Source of the DNA: Candidozyma auris
Lineage: Eukaryota; Ascomycota; Pichiomycetes; Serinales; Metschnikowiaceae
Reading direction: 5' to 3'
NCBI RefSeq assembly: GCF_003013715.1
Contig: NC_072814.1
Span: 682,001 to 746,000, forward strand
DNA length: 64,000 bases
The notes below the pieces were generated by a model, which saw nothing but the letters and a program-made list of their open reading frames with translations, made no database searches and was not told the DNA's origin. Positions 40,400 through 49,397 of this stretch are shown piece after piece; within the stretch, counting starts at the first letter, position 1, and every line of letters starts with the position of its first letter. The position numbers were made by a program, and so were the translations under genes.

Positions 40400-42100
40400 A
40401 TGTCAAGACCTACAAGCTTAGCAGCTCGGTTTTCGCAGCGAGACGGCAACTCCAATGGCTCTTCGAGGTCCTCGTCAAGAGTACGTACTCCAAATCCAGA
40501 CGGGGAGGAAAACGGTGCTTTGGACATTAATTTTAGCGGCATAGAGGAGTTGCTTTCGAGAAAATTGGAATCATTGCAGGCGATTATTTTACAAAATGAG
40601 CTTGAAGATGCTGAGAATAAAGATTCGATGGTAGCAAACGCTCAAGATTACAGAGAAAAGCATGTGAGTGCCATGAACAAAATGAGAATCCAGTCGGAGT
40701 CCACCACTGTAAATGAGATAATCGACTCCTTGGGCCGGTCTCGCTCGGAAGTGTCTTCACAGTCGAGAGAAATGCTTCTAGCTCAGCTTTATAAGCTCAT
40801 TGTGATCAGGCCGCTTGTGATTTATAATGAAGAGAATGCTGGCACCCCAAACTACGTCTCAGAAGAGAAAGTGCTGCAGCTCGTAAAGCTTCTCAATTTG
40901 AAGGAGTACAGGTCTTCTTCCGAGTTCATTCTCCTTTTCCGCTCTATCATTGGATTGCTTGCAAGTGATCTAGAAGATTTTGGTGAGATTGTCAGCGTTG
41001 ACTTCCACGCGAAGTTGGAAAGCCTCATCTCCGAGCCCCCTAACGCTAGTGTGAATGAAGAGAATAAGGCAGGTGTCATAAGTGGCTACTGTGCGCTCCT
41101 TATAGTGTTGTACGCAGATAACTCAGCATTTGGCGTCGATGACAAGGTGAAATGGCTTATGGAACTTGCACAGGGTTACGTGCAAAGCAGTGTCACTCTT
41201 CAAAATGAACTCAAGTCCGGTGATCGTGAATACTCTACCTTGATGGATGAAAGTGACGACAAGCGGTTGGTGAGCGAGCAGGAGGCAAACGTTCAAGCGG
41301 AGGCGAATATTGCTGTCGCCGCAATTCACGGTGTCGCTGGTCTTCTCACTCTCCTTCCTAGAGGAGAATATTTAAATGAGATTCTCACAAATCTCGCCAC
41401 CGAATTTGTTGAGATTGTCGACAATGACGTCAACATGGACATTGCAAAGGCTGGAGGCAGAGCTCTAGCGCTTTGTTACGAGCTCTATACTTACGAAGAG
41501 GGCGAGGACGAAGCCGAGGATGAGGACGATGAGTTCAATTATAACGCTCCATACTATGAGCAGGAGGCTCTTCTATCTACGTGCAACAGGCTTGCGAGTG
41601 TCACCGCCAAGAAGGTGGGCAAAAAGGAGAAGAAGGATACTACTACTGTATTCAGCCAGTTGTACAACACGATTAAGAACTACACAAACCCGGAGACAAG
41701 AGAGGAGATTTACAAGCGGTCTCTAAAGGGGTTAGAGCTTCTGAACGAAGGTGTCAGTACCACTGCTGTGAAGTTGTCTCGCACCAAAACACTCCCCATC
41801 AACAGCTGGTTCTTATATTTCAGACTCTTGCATTTGAAATGGTGTTTTGGATTTGGTCTCCATGACCAACTTGTGCACAACCCTGAAATCAGAGACATTT
41901 TAAAGGAGCCATCAACGAAGTACTCGGATAAATATGGCGGTAACGACGACCTCATATTGGGAAGCGAGAATTTTGGCCTGAATGCTCCGTCTGATGTGGA
42001 TAGGTTTGCGAGATCAGAGAAAAAGAGGGCCAATGACCTCAAGAAAGCACGTCAGACGAAACTTACGGAAGAATTGGAAGACCTTGGAATCAAGGACTGA
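40400..42100 (+). CDS. IFRD-domain (interferon-related developmental regulator) protein
   Basis: A 566-residue soluble, helical-repeat protein. The N-terminus is Ser/Arg-rich (about 1-30). The central part fits the IFRD N-terminal repeat domain. The C-terminal block LPINSWFLYFRLLHLKWCFGFGL...NPEIRDIL is the IFRD C-terminal motif, placed before a basic Lys/Arg-rich tail. Yeast members (baker's yeast Ifh-like IFRD gene products) have been linked to stress and ribosome-bound states, but I cannot assign a gene name. An acidic patch (about 375-390) interrupts the domain. The start is the ATG at 40400; the upstream ATG-like start at 40349 is in frame but would add a pyrimidine-leader-encoded segment. 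Confidence 0.75.
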   Translation: MSRPTSLAARFSQRDGNSNGSSRSSSRVRTPNPDGEENGALDINFSGIEELLSRKLESLQAIILQNELEDAENKDSMVANAQDYREKHVSAMNKMRIQSESTTVNEIIDSLGRSRSEVSSQSREMLLAQLYKLIVIRPLVIYNEENAGTPNYVSEEKVLQLVKLLNLKEYRSSSEFILLFRSIIGLLASDLEDFGEIVSVDFHAKLESLISEPPNASVNEENKAGVISGYCALLIVLYADNSAFGVDDKVKWLMELAQGYVQSSVTLQNELKSGDREYSTLMDESDDKRLVSEQEANVQAEANIAVAAIHGVAGLLTLLPRGEYLNEILTNLATEFVEIVDNDVNMDIAKAGGRALALCYELYTYEEGEDEAEDEDDEFNYNAPYYEQEALLSTCNRLASVTAKKVGKKEKKDTTTVFSQLYNTIKNYTNPETREEIYKRSLKGLELLNEGVSTTAVKLSRTKTLPINSWFLYFRLLHLKWCFGFGLHDQLVHNPEIRDILKEPSTKYSDKYGGNDDLILGSENFGLNAPSDVDRFARSEKKRANDLKKARQTKLTEELEDLGIKD

Positions 42101-42312
42101 GCATTTTATTTCTAGGGTTAATCAATGGACTTAAAAGGCTTCTATTCATGCCTACATCGTTATGTTGCAAATGCAACCCTGGACTGCATACCGTCACATA
42201 ATCAGGAAATGGACTCACCAACTGAGTTTTATAGCTAATACTCAACCATAATTACTCAAACATACTAGAATCAGCGGCCTTTTCCGCTTATGATCCTGCA
42301 ACTCTTCATATC

Positions 42313-43296
42313 ATGCACACAGGTGTCGTCTTTATAGGATGCCTTTGCTTGGTGTGCTTCGCCATACAACTCCTACCGGTGATCTCAGTGCCTTTAACTG
42401 GAGCTTCTATCAACTACAATTTGCATTTCTCTCTGTACAACAACATCACATTTGGAGTGTTTGGTGTTTGTGATATTGTCGAGAATAAGTGCTCTAAAGT
42501 GGCCATAGGGTACCCAAAGAATACATATGATGATGCCTACCAGGACTTCAACCAAGAACCGTACGATGAAGATTTCTTTTCACCTGTTTCACTTCCGTCA
42601 GGCGCCACTCATCTGATATCGAAATTATTGGTAGTTCATATTGTTGCGTTTATTCTAACTGGCATATTGACTTTGGAGTGTATTTTCGTGATGTTGATCA
42701 CGCATGTCGATAAGAAGTACCCAGGGGCTCCAGTTTGGGTATTATTTCAAAGAACAAAAAGCAAATATAAAGTAGATGGCGAATCAGCTGACGGTGCCAA
42801 AAGACAGAGGCCAAAGAGAAACTTGTTGGGCCATTTTTCGTGGATGCTCTTGCTCAGCGCACTATCGTTTTTGCTGACGCTTTTGGCATTTCTTGCGGAC
42901 ATTATCTTGTTCATTCCACGGCTCAGCTTCCTTGGATGGATTCAGTTGCTACCTATAGCGCTTATGGCGCTCATAGCTTCGCTCCTTTGTTTCTTGAAGC
43001 GGTCCATACTGTCGAGAAGGCACCTAGACGAGGAGTACAAAGGTAAGAATGATGATATGCGCAACAACGGCGTAATGCCACGCTGGATCGACGATTCTGC
43101 GTCAGACGATGGATTTTACGTATTTACCAATGGCTTCTATAGTTCGGGACAGGGGCCAGACGACGAGGTGGACGCTAGAAGATCTAGCTCATTACGACAG
43201 ACTAACACCAATCACTCTTTACGAAATTTCAACACAAACAATTCAATAGACTCGCACGATGTGGGCGAGCTGATCGAGCTACGACGCATGGAATAA
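42313..43296 (+). CDS. RIM9: pH-response plasma-membrane protein Rim9 (PalI/Sur7 family)
   Basis: Rim9 assists the Rim21 sensor in alkaline pH signalling to Rim101. The 327-residue protein has four hydrophobic segments (about 4-24, 99-128, 174-201, 208-228), and a large first extracellular loop with NITFGVFGVCDI and a second Cys (NKCSKVAIGYP), the Sur7/PalI signature GxFGxC...C...GY. The cytoplasmic tail (about 230-327) is Ser/Asn-rich and variable. The length is above that of baker's yeast Rim9 (239), the extra being tail. The start is an ATG. It converges on the dioxygenase gene. Confidence 0.82.
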   Translation: MHTGVVFIGCLCLVCFAIQLLPVISVPLTGASINYNLHFSLYNNITFGVFGVCDIVENKCSKVAIGYPKNTYDDAYQDFNQEPYDEDFFSPVSLPSGATHLISKLLVVHIVAFILTGILTLECIFVMLITHVDKKYPGAPVWVLFQRTKSKYKVDGESADGAKRQRPKRNLLGHFSWMLLLSALSFLLTLLAFLADIILFIPRLSFLGWIQLLPIALMALIASLLCFLKRSILSRRHLDEEYKGKNDDMRNNGVMPRWIDDSASDDGFYVFTNGFYSSGQGPDDEVDARRSSSLRQTNTNHSLRNFNTNNSIDSHDVGELIELRRME

Positions 43297-43340
43297 TGTA
43301 TTATAGGAAACATATCTTCAAATAGCTATTCATAATGTAA

Positions 43341-44540
43341 CTAATAGGCACGGGGGTGCTTGTCTTCGTTGTCAGAATCGTCCTCAGACTTATTCTTGAT
43401 CTCCTTAAAGTAAGGCTTCTCACCAAGAACAGTGATACGGAAGTGGTGACGTGCCGAGGTCTCGTGGTTTAGGAAGTCCAAAGTGGCAGTGTGGACCAAG
43501 AACCTGTTGTCCCACGCAATCACCGTTCTTGAGTCAGTGCCTCTGTGTGTAGCTCTCACCTGGAACTCTGGGTTGTTGAGACAGTGGTCTTCCAAGAAAT
43601 TCAAGATGGCAGCTGACTCAGAGTCCTTCAAGCCTTTGATCTTAAGAATAAAGCCTCTCGAGAAAAAGATACTTTTTTCTCCAGTTACTGGGTGAGTTCT
43701 CACCAAAGGATGCTCCGAGTACGAAACTTTCTTCACCTTTGCCAATTGGTTTCTAAGCCTTGCGAACTTCTGCTGATACTCATTGGTGTGAATCACAGTC
43801 AAGGTCTCAAAGAATTTTTGCACTTGAGGAGACAATCTTCTGTAAGCTTCTCTCAAGTCAACAAACACAGTGTCACCACCGGATGGAGGGGCCTCCAAAG
43901 CCACAAAGAACGAGAACGACGAGGGGTATTCCTCGAAACTGATGTCCGAGTGCCATCTGTAGAGGCCGGTCTCACGAGAGAATTCTGTCGCCCATCTTTT
44001 GGAGTCACCTGCTTTTCTGAAGGTAACAAGCAACTCCGGATGATCGACAGCAGTGTATGCCACAGGATGGATGTGCAAAGGTCCAAAGTATTGACCAAAC
44101 TCCTTGGCAAACTGGGGCCCTTTGTCTCTGAAGTCCTGATTTCTGAACACCGCGAGTCCTCTTGTCTCCAAGAACAAGGCCAAGTCATTTCTTCCCGCTT
44201 CGTCAAGCTCACTGAGCTGTACCCCATCGATCTCAGTACCCAAATTTGGAGACAAGTCAAATTTATTGATCTCCAGTCCTTGCTTGAAGAGATTCTTGAA
44301 CGTGGGATCTCCCAAATGACCCTTATCGTTTTTAACATGGTCTGGGTTGGCGTGGTTGTTGTAGGTACCAGCCTCCTCGAGCTTTGTCTTCGCAAGGTAT
44401 TGCGGATATTTGATCTTTGAGATTTCGCCCTCGATCTCGTCAGCATTAGCTCTCTTGCCAGACTCGTACTCCTCTCTAAGCTCTCTCAAGTAGAGCTGGT
44501 CGTCCAATTCTGAACCGTGTACTTTCCAGTAATTCCCCAT
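43341..44540 (-). CDS. Fe(II)/2-oxoglutarate dioxygenase, Jlp1/TauD-like
   Basis: TauD-type enzymes hydroxylate sulfonates or related substrates and release sulfite or a keto acid, helping sulfur scavenging. The iron ligands are His197 and Asp199 (RWHSDISFEE) and His350 (LVHTATLDF); Arg368 would bind 2-oxoglutarate. The HIHPVAYTAVDHPELL region is also TauD-like. The product has 399 aa, close to Jlp1 (412). Candida genomes carry several paralogues of unknown substrate, so a symbol is withheld. Two RTGGCTGCRAA copies in inverted orientation lie 107-132 bases upstream of the start (44540). Confidence 0.87.
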   Translation of the reverse strand: MGNYWKVHGSELDDQLYLRELREEYESGKRANADEIEGEISKIKYPQYLAKTKLEEAGTYNNHANPDHVKNDKGHLGDPTFKNLFKQGLEINKFDLSPNLGTEIDGVQLSELDEAGRNDLALFLETRGLAVFRNQDFRDKGPQFAKEFGQYFGPLHIHPVAYTAVDHPELLVTFRKAGDSKRWATEFSRETGLYRWHSDISFEEYPSSFSFFVALEAPPSGGDTVFVDLREAYRRLSPQVQKFFETLTVIHTNEYQQKFARLRNQLAKVKKVSYSEHPLVRTHPVTGEKSIFFSRGFILKIKGLKDSESAAILNFLEDHCLNNPEFQVRATHRGTDSRTVIAWDNRFLVHTATLDFLNHETSARHHFRITVLGEKPYFKEIKNKSEDDSDNEDKHPRAY

Positions 44541-44763
44541 TAAGTGATTGTAGTTTTCAGACTAAGATTTTCAGCTCAGTTATCTTTCCCATTTATATTG
44601 TCCTCCCAGCATCGTAATTTGGGTACTTCTGATGCGTTATCGCAATATGGCTGCAAAATGGTTCGCAGCCACAGATCCACACCTAGATGTCCTTCACAAA
44701 AGCCACAGCGATCTTTGGACCCTTTAATGTCATTGTACTTTCACAACAAAATGGTAAAGCGGT
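44541..44763. other. Jlp1-like promoter with inverted motif pair
   Basis: A 223-base gap that includes RTGGCTGCRAAA copies at 44647 (plus) and 44661 (minus) in inverted orientation. Confidence 0.45.
44647..44672. promoter_or_regulatory. Inverted RTGGCTGCRAA pair
   Basis: ATGGCTGCAAAA (44647-44658) faces GTGGCTGCGAAC on the other strand (44661-44672), two bases apart, forming a near-palindrome, 107-132 bases upstream of the dioxygenase start. Confidence 0.5.
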
Positions 44764-46095
44764 CTATGTGGATGCCTTTGTCAACTTCATGTCGTCAATC
44801 GAAATTTTTTGCTCATCGCAAATCATTTGCAAGACCGATCTCAATCTACTATCTAATTTTACACCGTAGTCGTGCAACAAAAGCCTCACAAACTGTGTCG
44901 TTTCAACAGCTTTTGCAATTTGAGACTGGCCACTTTGTTTGTGAATGTGGTGTAAGCGGAGTAAAATGTGCTCGGCGTAATCACCGAGAAGCTCGGGGGA
45001 TAGCAGCGCCAAGCGAACAAATTGGGCCAAATCGTAGGAATTGTCAATAACTCGTGACAAGAGCAATTCGAATGAATTGGCGTCAAGACCATAGTGGAAC
45101 ATTATTGGCTTCAAGCATGTGAGATCCTTCAATATTCTCTCTTTGTTCTTCTCCTTTTGCCTGGCAATTGATGAATAAATGGATATGAAGTGCTTGAATG
45201 TCTCCTTCAGGGGAGCCATTTTATGTGTATCTATCAAACTTTTAAAAAACAGTTTAGCAGCTTCAGTGTTATGGTCATGTAACGCAAATCCTGCTAGACT
45301 ATTCACTGCAGAAGGGGACAATTCCTTGATGACATCCGGGAACAAGGTTAGCACTGAATCTGTAACAAACAGGTCTATTATGGATGCTTTTTCAGAAGTA
45401 GCACAACTTTCAGCGTCTCTTATAAGATAATCAACAAAGTCAGGAAGATTCTGTCGGCTCAACGAACCCACATTATGAGTCAAGTAGTCCATGATGAGTG
45501 CGTACTTGGAGATATTCGATATCACCAGGGGCTGAGAGAGAAGGTATTCCACTGTACTTTCTAAACCAACATCCAGCTTCACTGCTTCAATAAATATCTG
45601 TAAATCACCAGAGGATGAGATCACCTCTGGAGTGAACTTTTTATCCAACACTAGTCTCTTGGTCTCGGTCATGAACGAAGCCAGCATCTTCTGCTCGGGT
45701 ATAGGCTGAAGATTTGGAAGCAATTCGTTGAAATCGTCAATCCATCTCGCTGTGATGTTGGCAAACAAGAACTTAGACCCACTTACGGTGGACTTCGATG
45801 TGAGCTTGTATTTGGGATCTCCTGTGAAAGGAGCGCCGTCAGCCAAAGCTGCGATGATAATGTCGTTGAAGTTAGGACGAAGTACTAAGTCACAGACGTC
45901 GTCTGGGCGTATCATGTCAGTATACAACCTTGGACCCTTTGATACATCTGGCATGTCAGGAACCTTGGAGTCTAAAATTTCAGTTTCATGAGGAGCCATT
46001 TGAGGATTGGGAATGAATGAGAATTTAGAATAGCTTCGAATGAACGACAGTTTAAAAAGCCCATAGGGCCGTATATAAGGGAGTCTAGATGCCAT
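44764..46095 (-). CDS. Mitochondrial protein of unknown function, 443 aa
   Basis: The N-terminus MASRLPYIRPYGLFKLSFIR is basic, aromatic and without acids, a likely presequence, with a second Met at residue 33 (MAPHETEIL). The rest is helical, acidic/basic mixed, without Gly-rich loops or Cys motifs; helical repeats recall fungal mitochondrial RNA-binding or translation-activation proteins (PPR-like), but no repeat motif can be cited with confidence. I do not recognise a family. The start is the ATG at 46095, divergent from KAR5 across 434 bases. Confidence 0.6.
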   Translation of the reverse strand: MASRLPYIRPYGLFKLSFIRSYSKFSFIPNPQMAPHETEILDSKVPDMPDVSKGPRLYTDMIRPDDVCDLVLRPNFNDIIIAALADGAPFTGDPKYKLTSKSTVSGSKFLFANITARWIDDFNELLPNLQPIPEQKMLASFMTETKRLVLDKKFTPEVISSSGDLQIFIEAVKLDVGLESTVEYLLSQPLVISNISKYALIMDYLTHNVGSLSRQNLPDFVDYLIRDAESCATSEKASIIDLFVTDSVLTLFPDVIKELSPSAVNSLAGFALHDHNTEAAKLFFKSLIDTHKMAPLKETFKHFISIYSSIARQKEKNKERILKDLTCLKPIMFHYGLDANSFELLLSRVIDNSYDLAQFVRLALLSPELLGDYAEHILLRLHHIHKQSGQSQIAKAVETTQFVRLLLHDYGVKLDSRLRSVLQMICDEQKISIDDMKLTKAST

Positions 46096-46529
46096 GATCT
46101 GTAAATGTTAGATCTTAGCGAAAGTTTGATATTTCGGTCAATGCGCACCAAACAAAGTAAGACGATGGTGGTGGAATGGTGGTGGGATAACAGAAAAAAA
46201 GAAAACAAAGAAAAATTTAACGGGAAGGAACAGAACTTGAATCAACTCCTGAAATTTTGGTGTGTATTCACAGACTTCCATGGATGGTACACCTTTGAAG
46301 ACCATCTGCGATTTGTATCATATCAGAAAACCTTAGAAGCGAATACCTTCAATTTTTTTTTCTTTTTTGTGGTGACCAAAATATGTTTTTACAAGTCTCT
46401 TCGTAACTGAATCTTTTTTTGTTATTCTTTTGAGTTGTACTCTTTACATAATGCTTCATCTGGGCAGGTCTGAAACAAGGTCTGAAACAACGAACTAGAA
46501 GATGCTTCAACGTAATGACTTGAGCTTTA
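46096..46529. other. Divergent promoter unknown gene/KAR5
   Basis: A 434-base A/T-rich region. It contains two tandem pheromone-response elements (46471 and 46483) and, just before KAR5, a two-codon upstream ORF (ATG ACT TGA, 46515-46523). Confidence 0.55.
46471..46489 (+). promoter_or_regulatory. Tandem pheromone-response elements of KAR5
   Basis: TGAAACA occurs at 46471-46477 and 46483-46489, inside a direct repeat of GGTCTGAAACAA with a 12-base period. TGAAACA is the Ste12-type pheromone-response element. The copies are 41-59 bases before the KAR5 ATG, unusually close. Confidence 0.65.
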
Positions 46530-47900
46530 ATGCTCTTCTTGTTTACGTTAGTGGCTCTAGTGTCGAGCATCTCACCACTCGGGTACGAAATTCCCCAAGA
46601 TGTTGAACTCTCAACTCAGTTATACCAGTCGCAATGTGCTCACAAGGCACTAGAGGTAGTGATCGAGCATTGTGCTTCTGGAGGCGTTGAGTCCTTGAGT
46701 CTGTCTTTGAGAAAAAAGCTGGCTGTCATGCTTTCCTTGTGTGAATTCCAAGACTCCGCTATAGACTACCCTTTGAGTTGCAAAAAGCTTCACTCCGATG
46801 AAGATTATCATGAGTGTGTCCAAGACCTCCGATCAACTTCACAGTTCTGGACAACTTATTCAGGGAATTACAGAAGAATCAAAAGTATATGTCACGAGGA
46901 GGCCATGCCTTTTTTCAAGGAACACCTTCTAGAGCTTTTCAATAATGTCACGAAGGCGTACACATCGTTCTACCTGGCAACGCAAGAAAACACACAGGCA
47001 ACAGAGCAGCATCAGAAAGATTTACGAGTTCAGTTCAAGATTTTAAAAGAGGAACTTCTTTCTTTAGCTGACTATCAACGAAGAGAAAGAGAAATCACCC
47101 AGGTCGAAATGGACAAATTTCGGTATAGTATGCTCAACCTCTTTGGCGAGCTTAAACAACAAGGCGACGACGGTATGACCCGACTTGGAAGCTCATTATC
47201 CATTGTAAACGACAACCTTGAAGCTTTTTCAATGCAAGCACTAGCTCGAGCAAAGGAGGAGTTCCATATCTTGAAATCAACTTCTGAAAACTGGGAACAA
47301 TTCCAGAATGCATTCCTAGCTGGGATCCACGAGATAGGGTCAACAATTGAGGAGTTGGCAAATAAAGTTCAAGAGAGCGAATCAAAGCAGTTGACACTTC
47401 AAGATTCCCTTAAGAACAACTTAGACGTATTCAGTGAATTCCACCATCGAGTTCGATCGATGGAGTTTGAGCTAGTGGAGCATTTGGAAGCACAAAGTAC
47501 TCTCATTGAGCACAAACTTGGTTTTCTCCTTGATTCCGTTGAATGTCTATTTAACAAATCAATGCTTATGGTCGAAAAGGGTCATTCTGAGATGATGGAC
47601 AGCGTCCAAGACGTAAACACTCTTCTCCAAGAGCAAAAGGCTGCCCTCATCGAGACCTTTACCTACTTAAATGATCAATCTACAAAGCTTCTAACTTTGT
47701 GGAATTTGATAAGACCCATTTTAAAGGCTGTTGGCTTCGCCAGTGTGCTCACCTTCATAGTAGCAGTAGTGGCATGCTGCATTATCATCAGGCTATACTC
47801 TACGACAACACTCAAAAATATCCTTGAATTTGTTGAACACCTCATCTACGGCACATTAGCGGCAATCGTGATCAGCGTGTTTTTGTCCTGGCTATCTTGA
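46530..47900 (+). CDS. KAR5: Nuclear-fusion (karyogamy) protein Kar5
   Basis: Kar5/Tht1/GEX1 proteins sit in the nuclear envelope and fuse nuclei after mating. The 456-residue protein has a signal peptide (about 1-20, MLFLFTLVALVSSISPLG). A Cys-rich luminal domain follows with CEFQDSAIDYP, CVQDL, FWTTYSGNYRRIKSICH and AMPFFKEHLLELF, the family signature. A long coiled-coil region (about 140-400) precedes at least two membrane segments near 408-428 and 436-455. The start is the ATG at 46530, six bases after a two-codon upstream ORF. Two tandem pheromone-response elements sit in the promoter, fitting mating-specific induction. Confidence 0.9.
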   Translation: MLFLFTLVALVSSISPLGYEIPQDVELSTQLYQSQCAHKALEVVIEHCASGGVESLSLSLRKKLAVMLSLCEFQDSAIDYPLSCKKLHSDEDYHECVQDLRSTSQFWTTYSGNYRRIKSICHEEAMPFFKEHLLELFNNVTKAYTSFYLATQENTQATEQHQKDLRVQFKILKEELLSLADYQRREREITQVEMDKFRYSMLNLFGELKQQGDDGMTRLGSSLSIVNDNLEAFSMQALARAKEEFHILKSTSENWEQFQNAFLAGIHEIGSTIEELANKVQESESKQLTLQDSLKNNLDVFSEFHHRVRSMEFELVEHLEAQSTLIEHKLGFLLDSVECLFNKSMLMVEKGHSEMMDSVQDVNTLLQEQKAALIETFTYLNDQSTKLLTLWNLIRPILKAVGFASVLTFIVAVVACCIIIRLYSTTTLKNILEFVEHLIYGTLAAIVISVFLSWLS

Positions 47901-48052
47901 GACATGCAGCACAAGGTATTGGGTTGGTATTGTACTGACGGGCTCACCCAAATTCGCGATGGTCATCGAATTGGAACCCCACATTTGCAACCATACATAC
48001 ATCTAACATATTAAAACACCCAATCACAACTGCAAATGTTGTTTAGCATATC

Positions 48053-49105
48053 ATGAGACTCCCATTTTCATGGCTATACGCCTTTCTTTGGCCCATTCGC
48101 CTGCCAGACACTGTGGAAGAGGCCCATACGCCTGAACCACTTGACCCGGTCATATACAGCAATATGTTCACCTATGCACATTTGATGGACATATCCTATT
48201 GCATAGACAAATTTCATAAAATCCAAGAGCCCTTTGAGTGTGATCTAGACTGCTCACTAAGGTTTCCCAACATGACATTAGTGCACCAGTGGTACTTTGA
48301 CGATGCTGTTTGCGGCTACATTGCTACCACGCACTCAGACATCTTCAACTATACGAATACCCTCTCCGGGAAAAAAACCATAGTTGTTTCGTTGAGAGGA
48401 ACGAGATCGCTTTCTGATGTTCTTACGGACTTGAGAGTGGACATGGTGCCATTTAAGCAAGTGCACCATAGGCTACCTCGCTGTGGAGAGAAGTGTAAGG
48501 TCCACAAAGGTTTTGCAGCCTATTTTGATAACACGCTTGCGGCAATTGAAGATACGCTTGTCGCAGAACTTGATAATGCTCGCAGCTCTGAGGATTACGA
48601 GCTTGTTGTTGTGGGCCACTCTATGGGAGGGTCGGTAGCAATTCTATTGGCGCTCCATTTCCTTGGATTGGGCTATGAAAAGCTTACGTTGGTCACTATG
48701 GGACAGCCTCTCGTGGGAAACAGCGAGTTCACCACTTGGGCAGATTTTGTGTTGGGAAGCTACCTTCCTATGAAGCATGGTTCTTTCGAAAGAAAGTACC
48801 TTCGAGTGATCCACAAAGGGGATTTGGTCACACAGGTTCCGTCTACAAGCAGAAACTTTCTCGATAAGTATGCACAATTCCAGAATCAGGTTTATCTCAA
48901 TGTCACAGGTGGAGAAACGAATCCGAAGCCCGAAGAAGTTGTGGACTGCTTCAGCGAGACCAACCAGCTATGTATTGCCAACGATTTCAGTGCGTTCCAT
49001 TTGGGCAGCATCTTTTTAAAAAATTACTATGTGAATCACAACACATATTTTAGAAACTTGGGGCTCTGTGGACTCAGCCTTGGATGGAGCGGAGAATTAT
49101 GGTAA
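48053..49105 (+). CDS. Class 3 (triacylglycerol-type) lipase
   Basis: An alpha/beta-hydrolase of lipase class 3. The nucleophile elbow GHSMGG has Ser190; the oxyanion block KTIVVSLRGTRSLSDVLTDL precedes it, and GDLVTQVP with a later His supply the rest of the triad. The product has 350 aa. There is an N-terminal hydrophobic stretch (about 5-15) and several Cys and N-glycosylation sites (NMT, NYT, NVT), suggesting entry to the secretory pathway. Baker's yeast Lih1 (YJR107W) is a plausible homologue, but there are several fungal paralogues, so no symbol is given. Confidence 0.82.
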   Translation: MRLPFSWLYAFLWPIRLPDTVEEAHTPEPLDPVIYSNMFTYAHLMDISYCIDKFHKIQEPFECDLDCSLRFPNMTLVHQWYFDDAVCGYIATTHSDIFNYTNTLSGKKTIVVSLRGTRSLSDVLTDLRVDMVPFKQVHHRLPRCGEKCKVHKGFAAYFDNTLAAIEDTLVAELDNARSSEDYELVVVGHSMGGSVAILLALHFLGLGYEKLTLVTMGQPLVGNSEFTTWADFVLGSYLPMKHGSFERKYLRVIHKGDLVTQVPSTSRNFLDKYAQFQNQVYLNVTGGETNPKPEEVVDCFSETNQLCIANDFSAFHLGSIFLKNYYVNHNTYFRNLGLCGLSLGWSGELW

Positions 49106-49146
49106 CTTGAGTGACTGTTTGGTGTCTGACTCTGGTAGAGACCAAA

Positions 49147-49158
49147 ATGGCTGCAAAA
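49147..49158 (+). promoter_or_regulatory. RTGGCTGCRAAA motif copy 7
   Basis: ATGGCTGCAAAA, 240-251 bases upstream of RCN1. Confidence 0.5.
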
Positions 49159-49397
49159 AAGGGCAAGAAGCTGTTGAATGGCAACCGCCTACCTATCCGT
49201 GACGCTTTTAGCTGACTATTTAGAATATCAAAGTACGCTCACGTTTTTGTTAGAAGAATTTTTTATCTTTTCGATCATTGGAACAATGTATCTGTTCTTC
49301 TCCTTCTTTGCTTGAATGCACTGCCATAGATCATGCAGTCCAGACATATCTATACTCAGCATCCTACTTGATCTAAACCACACATTTCCGTACTATT

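Noticed and set aside
43692..44420. 242-codon plus-strand ORF antisense to the dioxygenase gene
   Set aside because: Shadow of the real gene on the other strand, with no family features.
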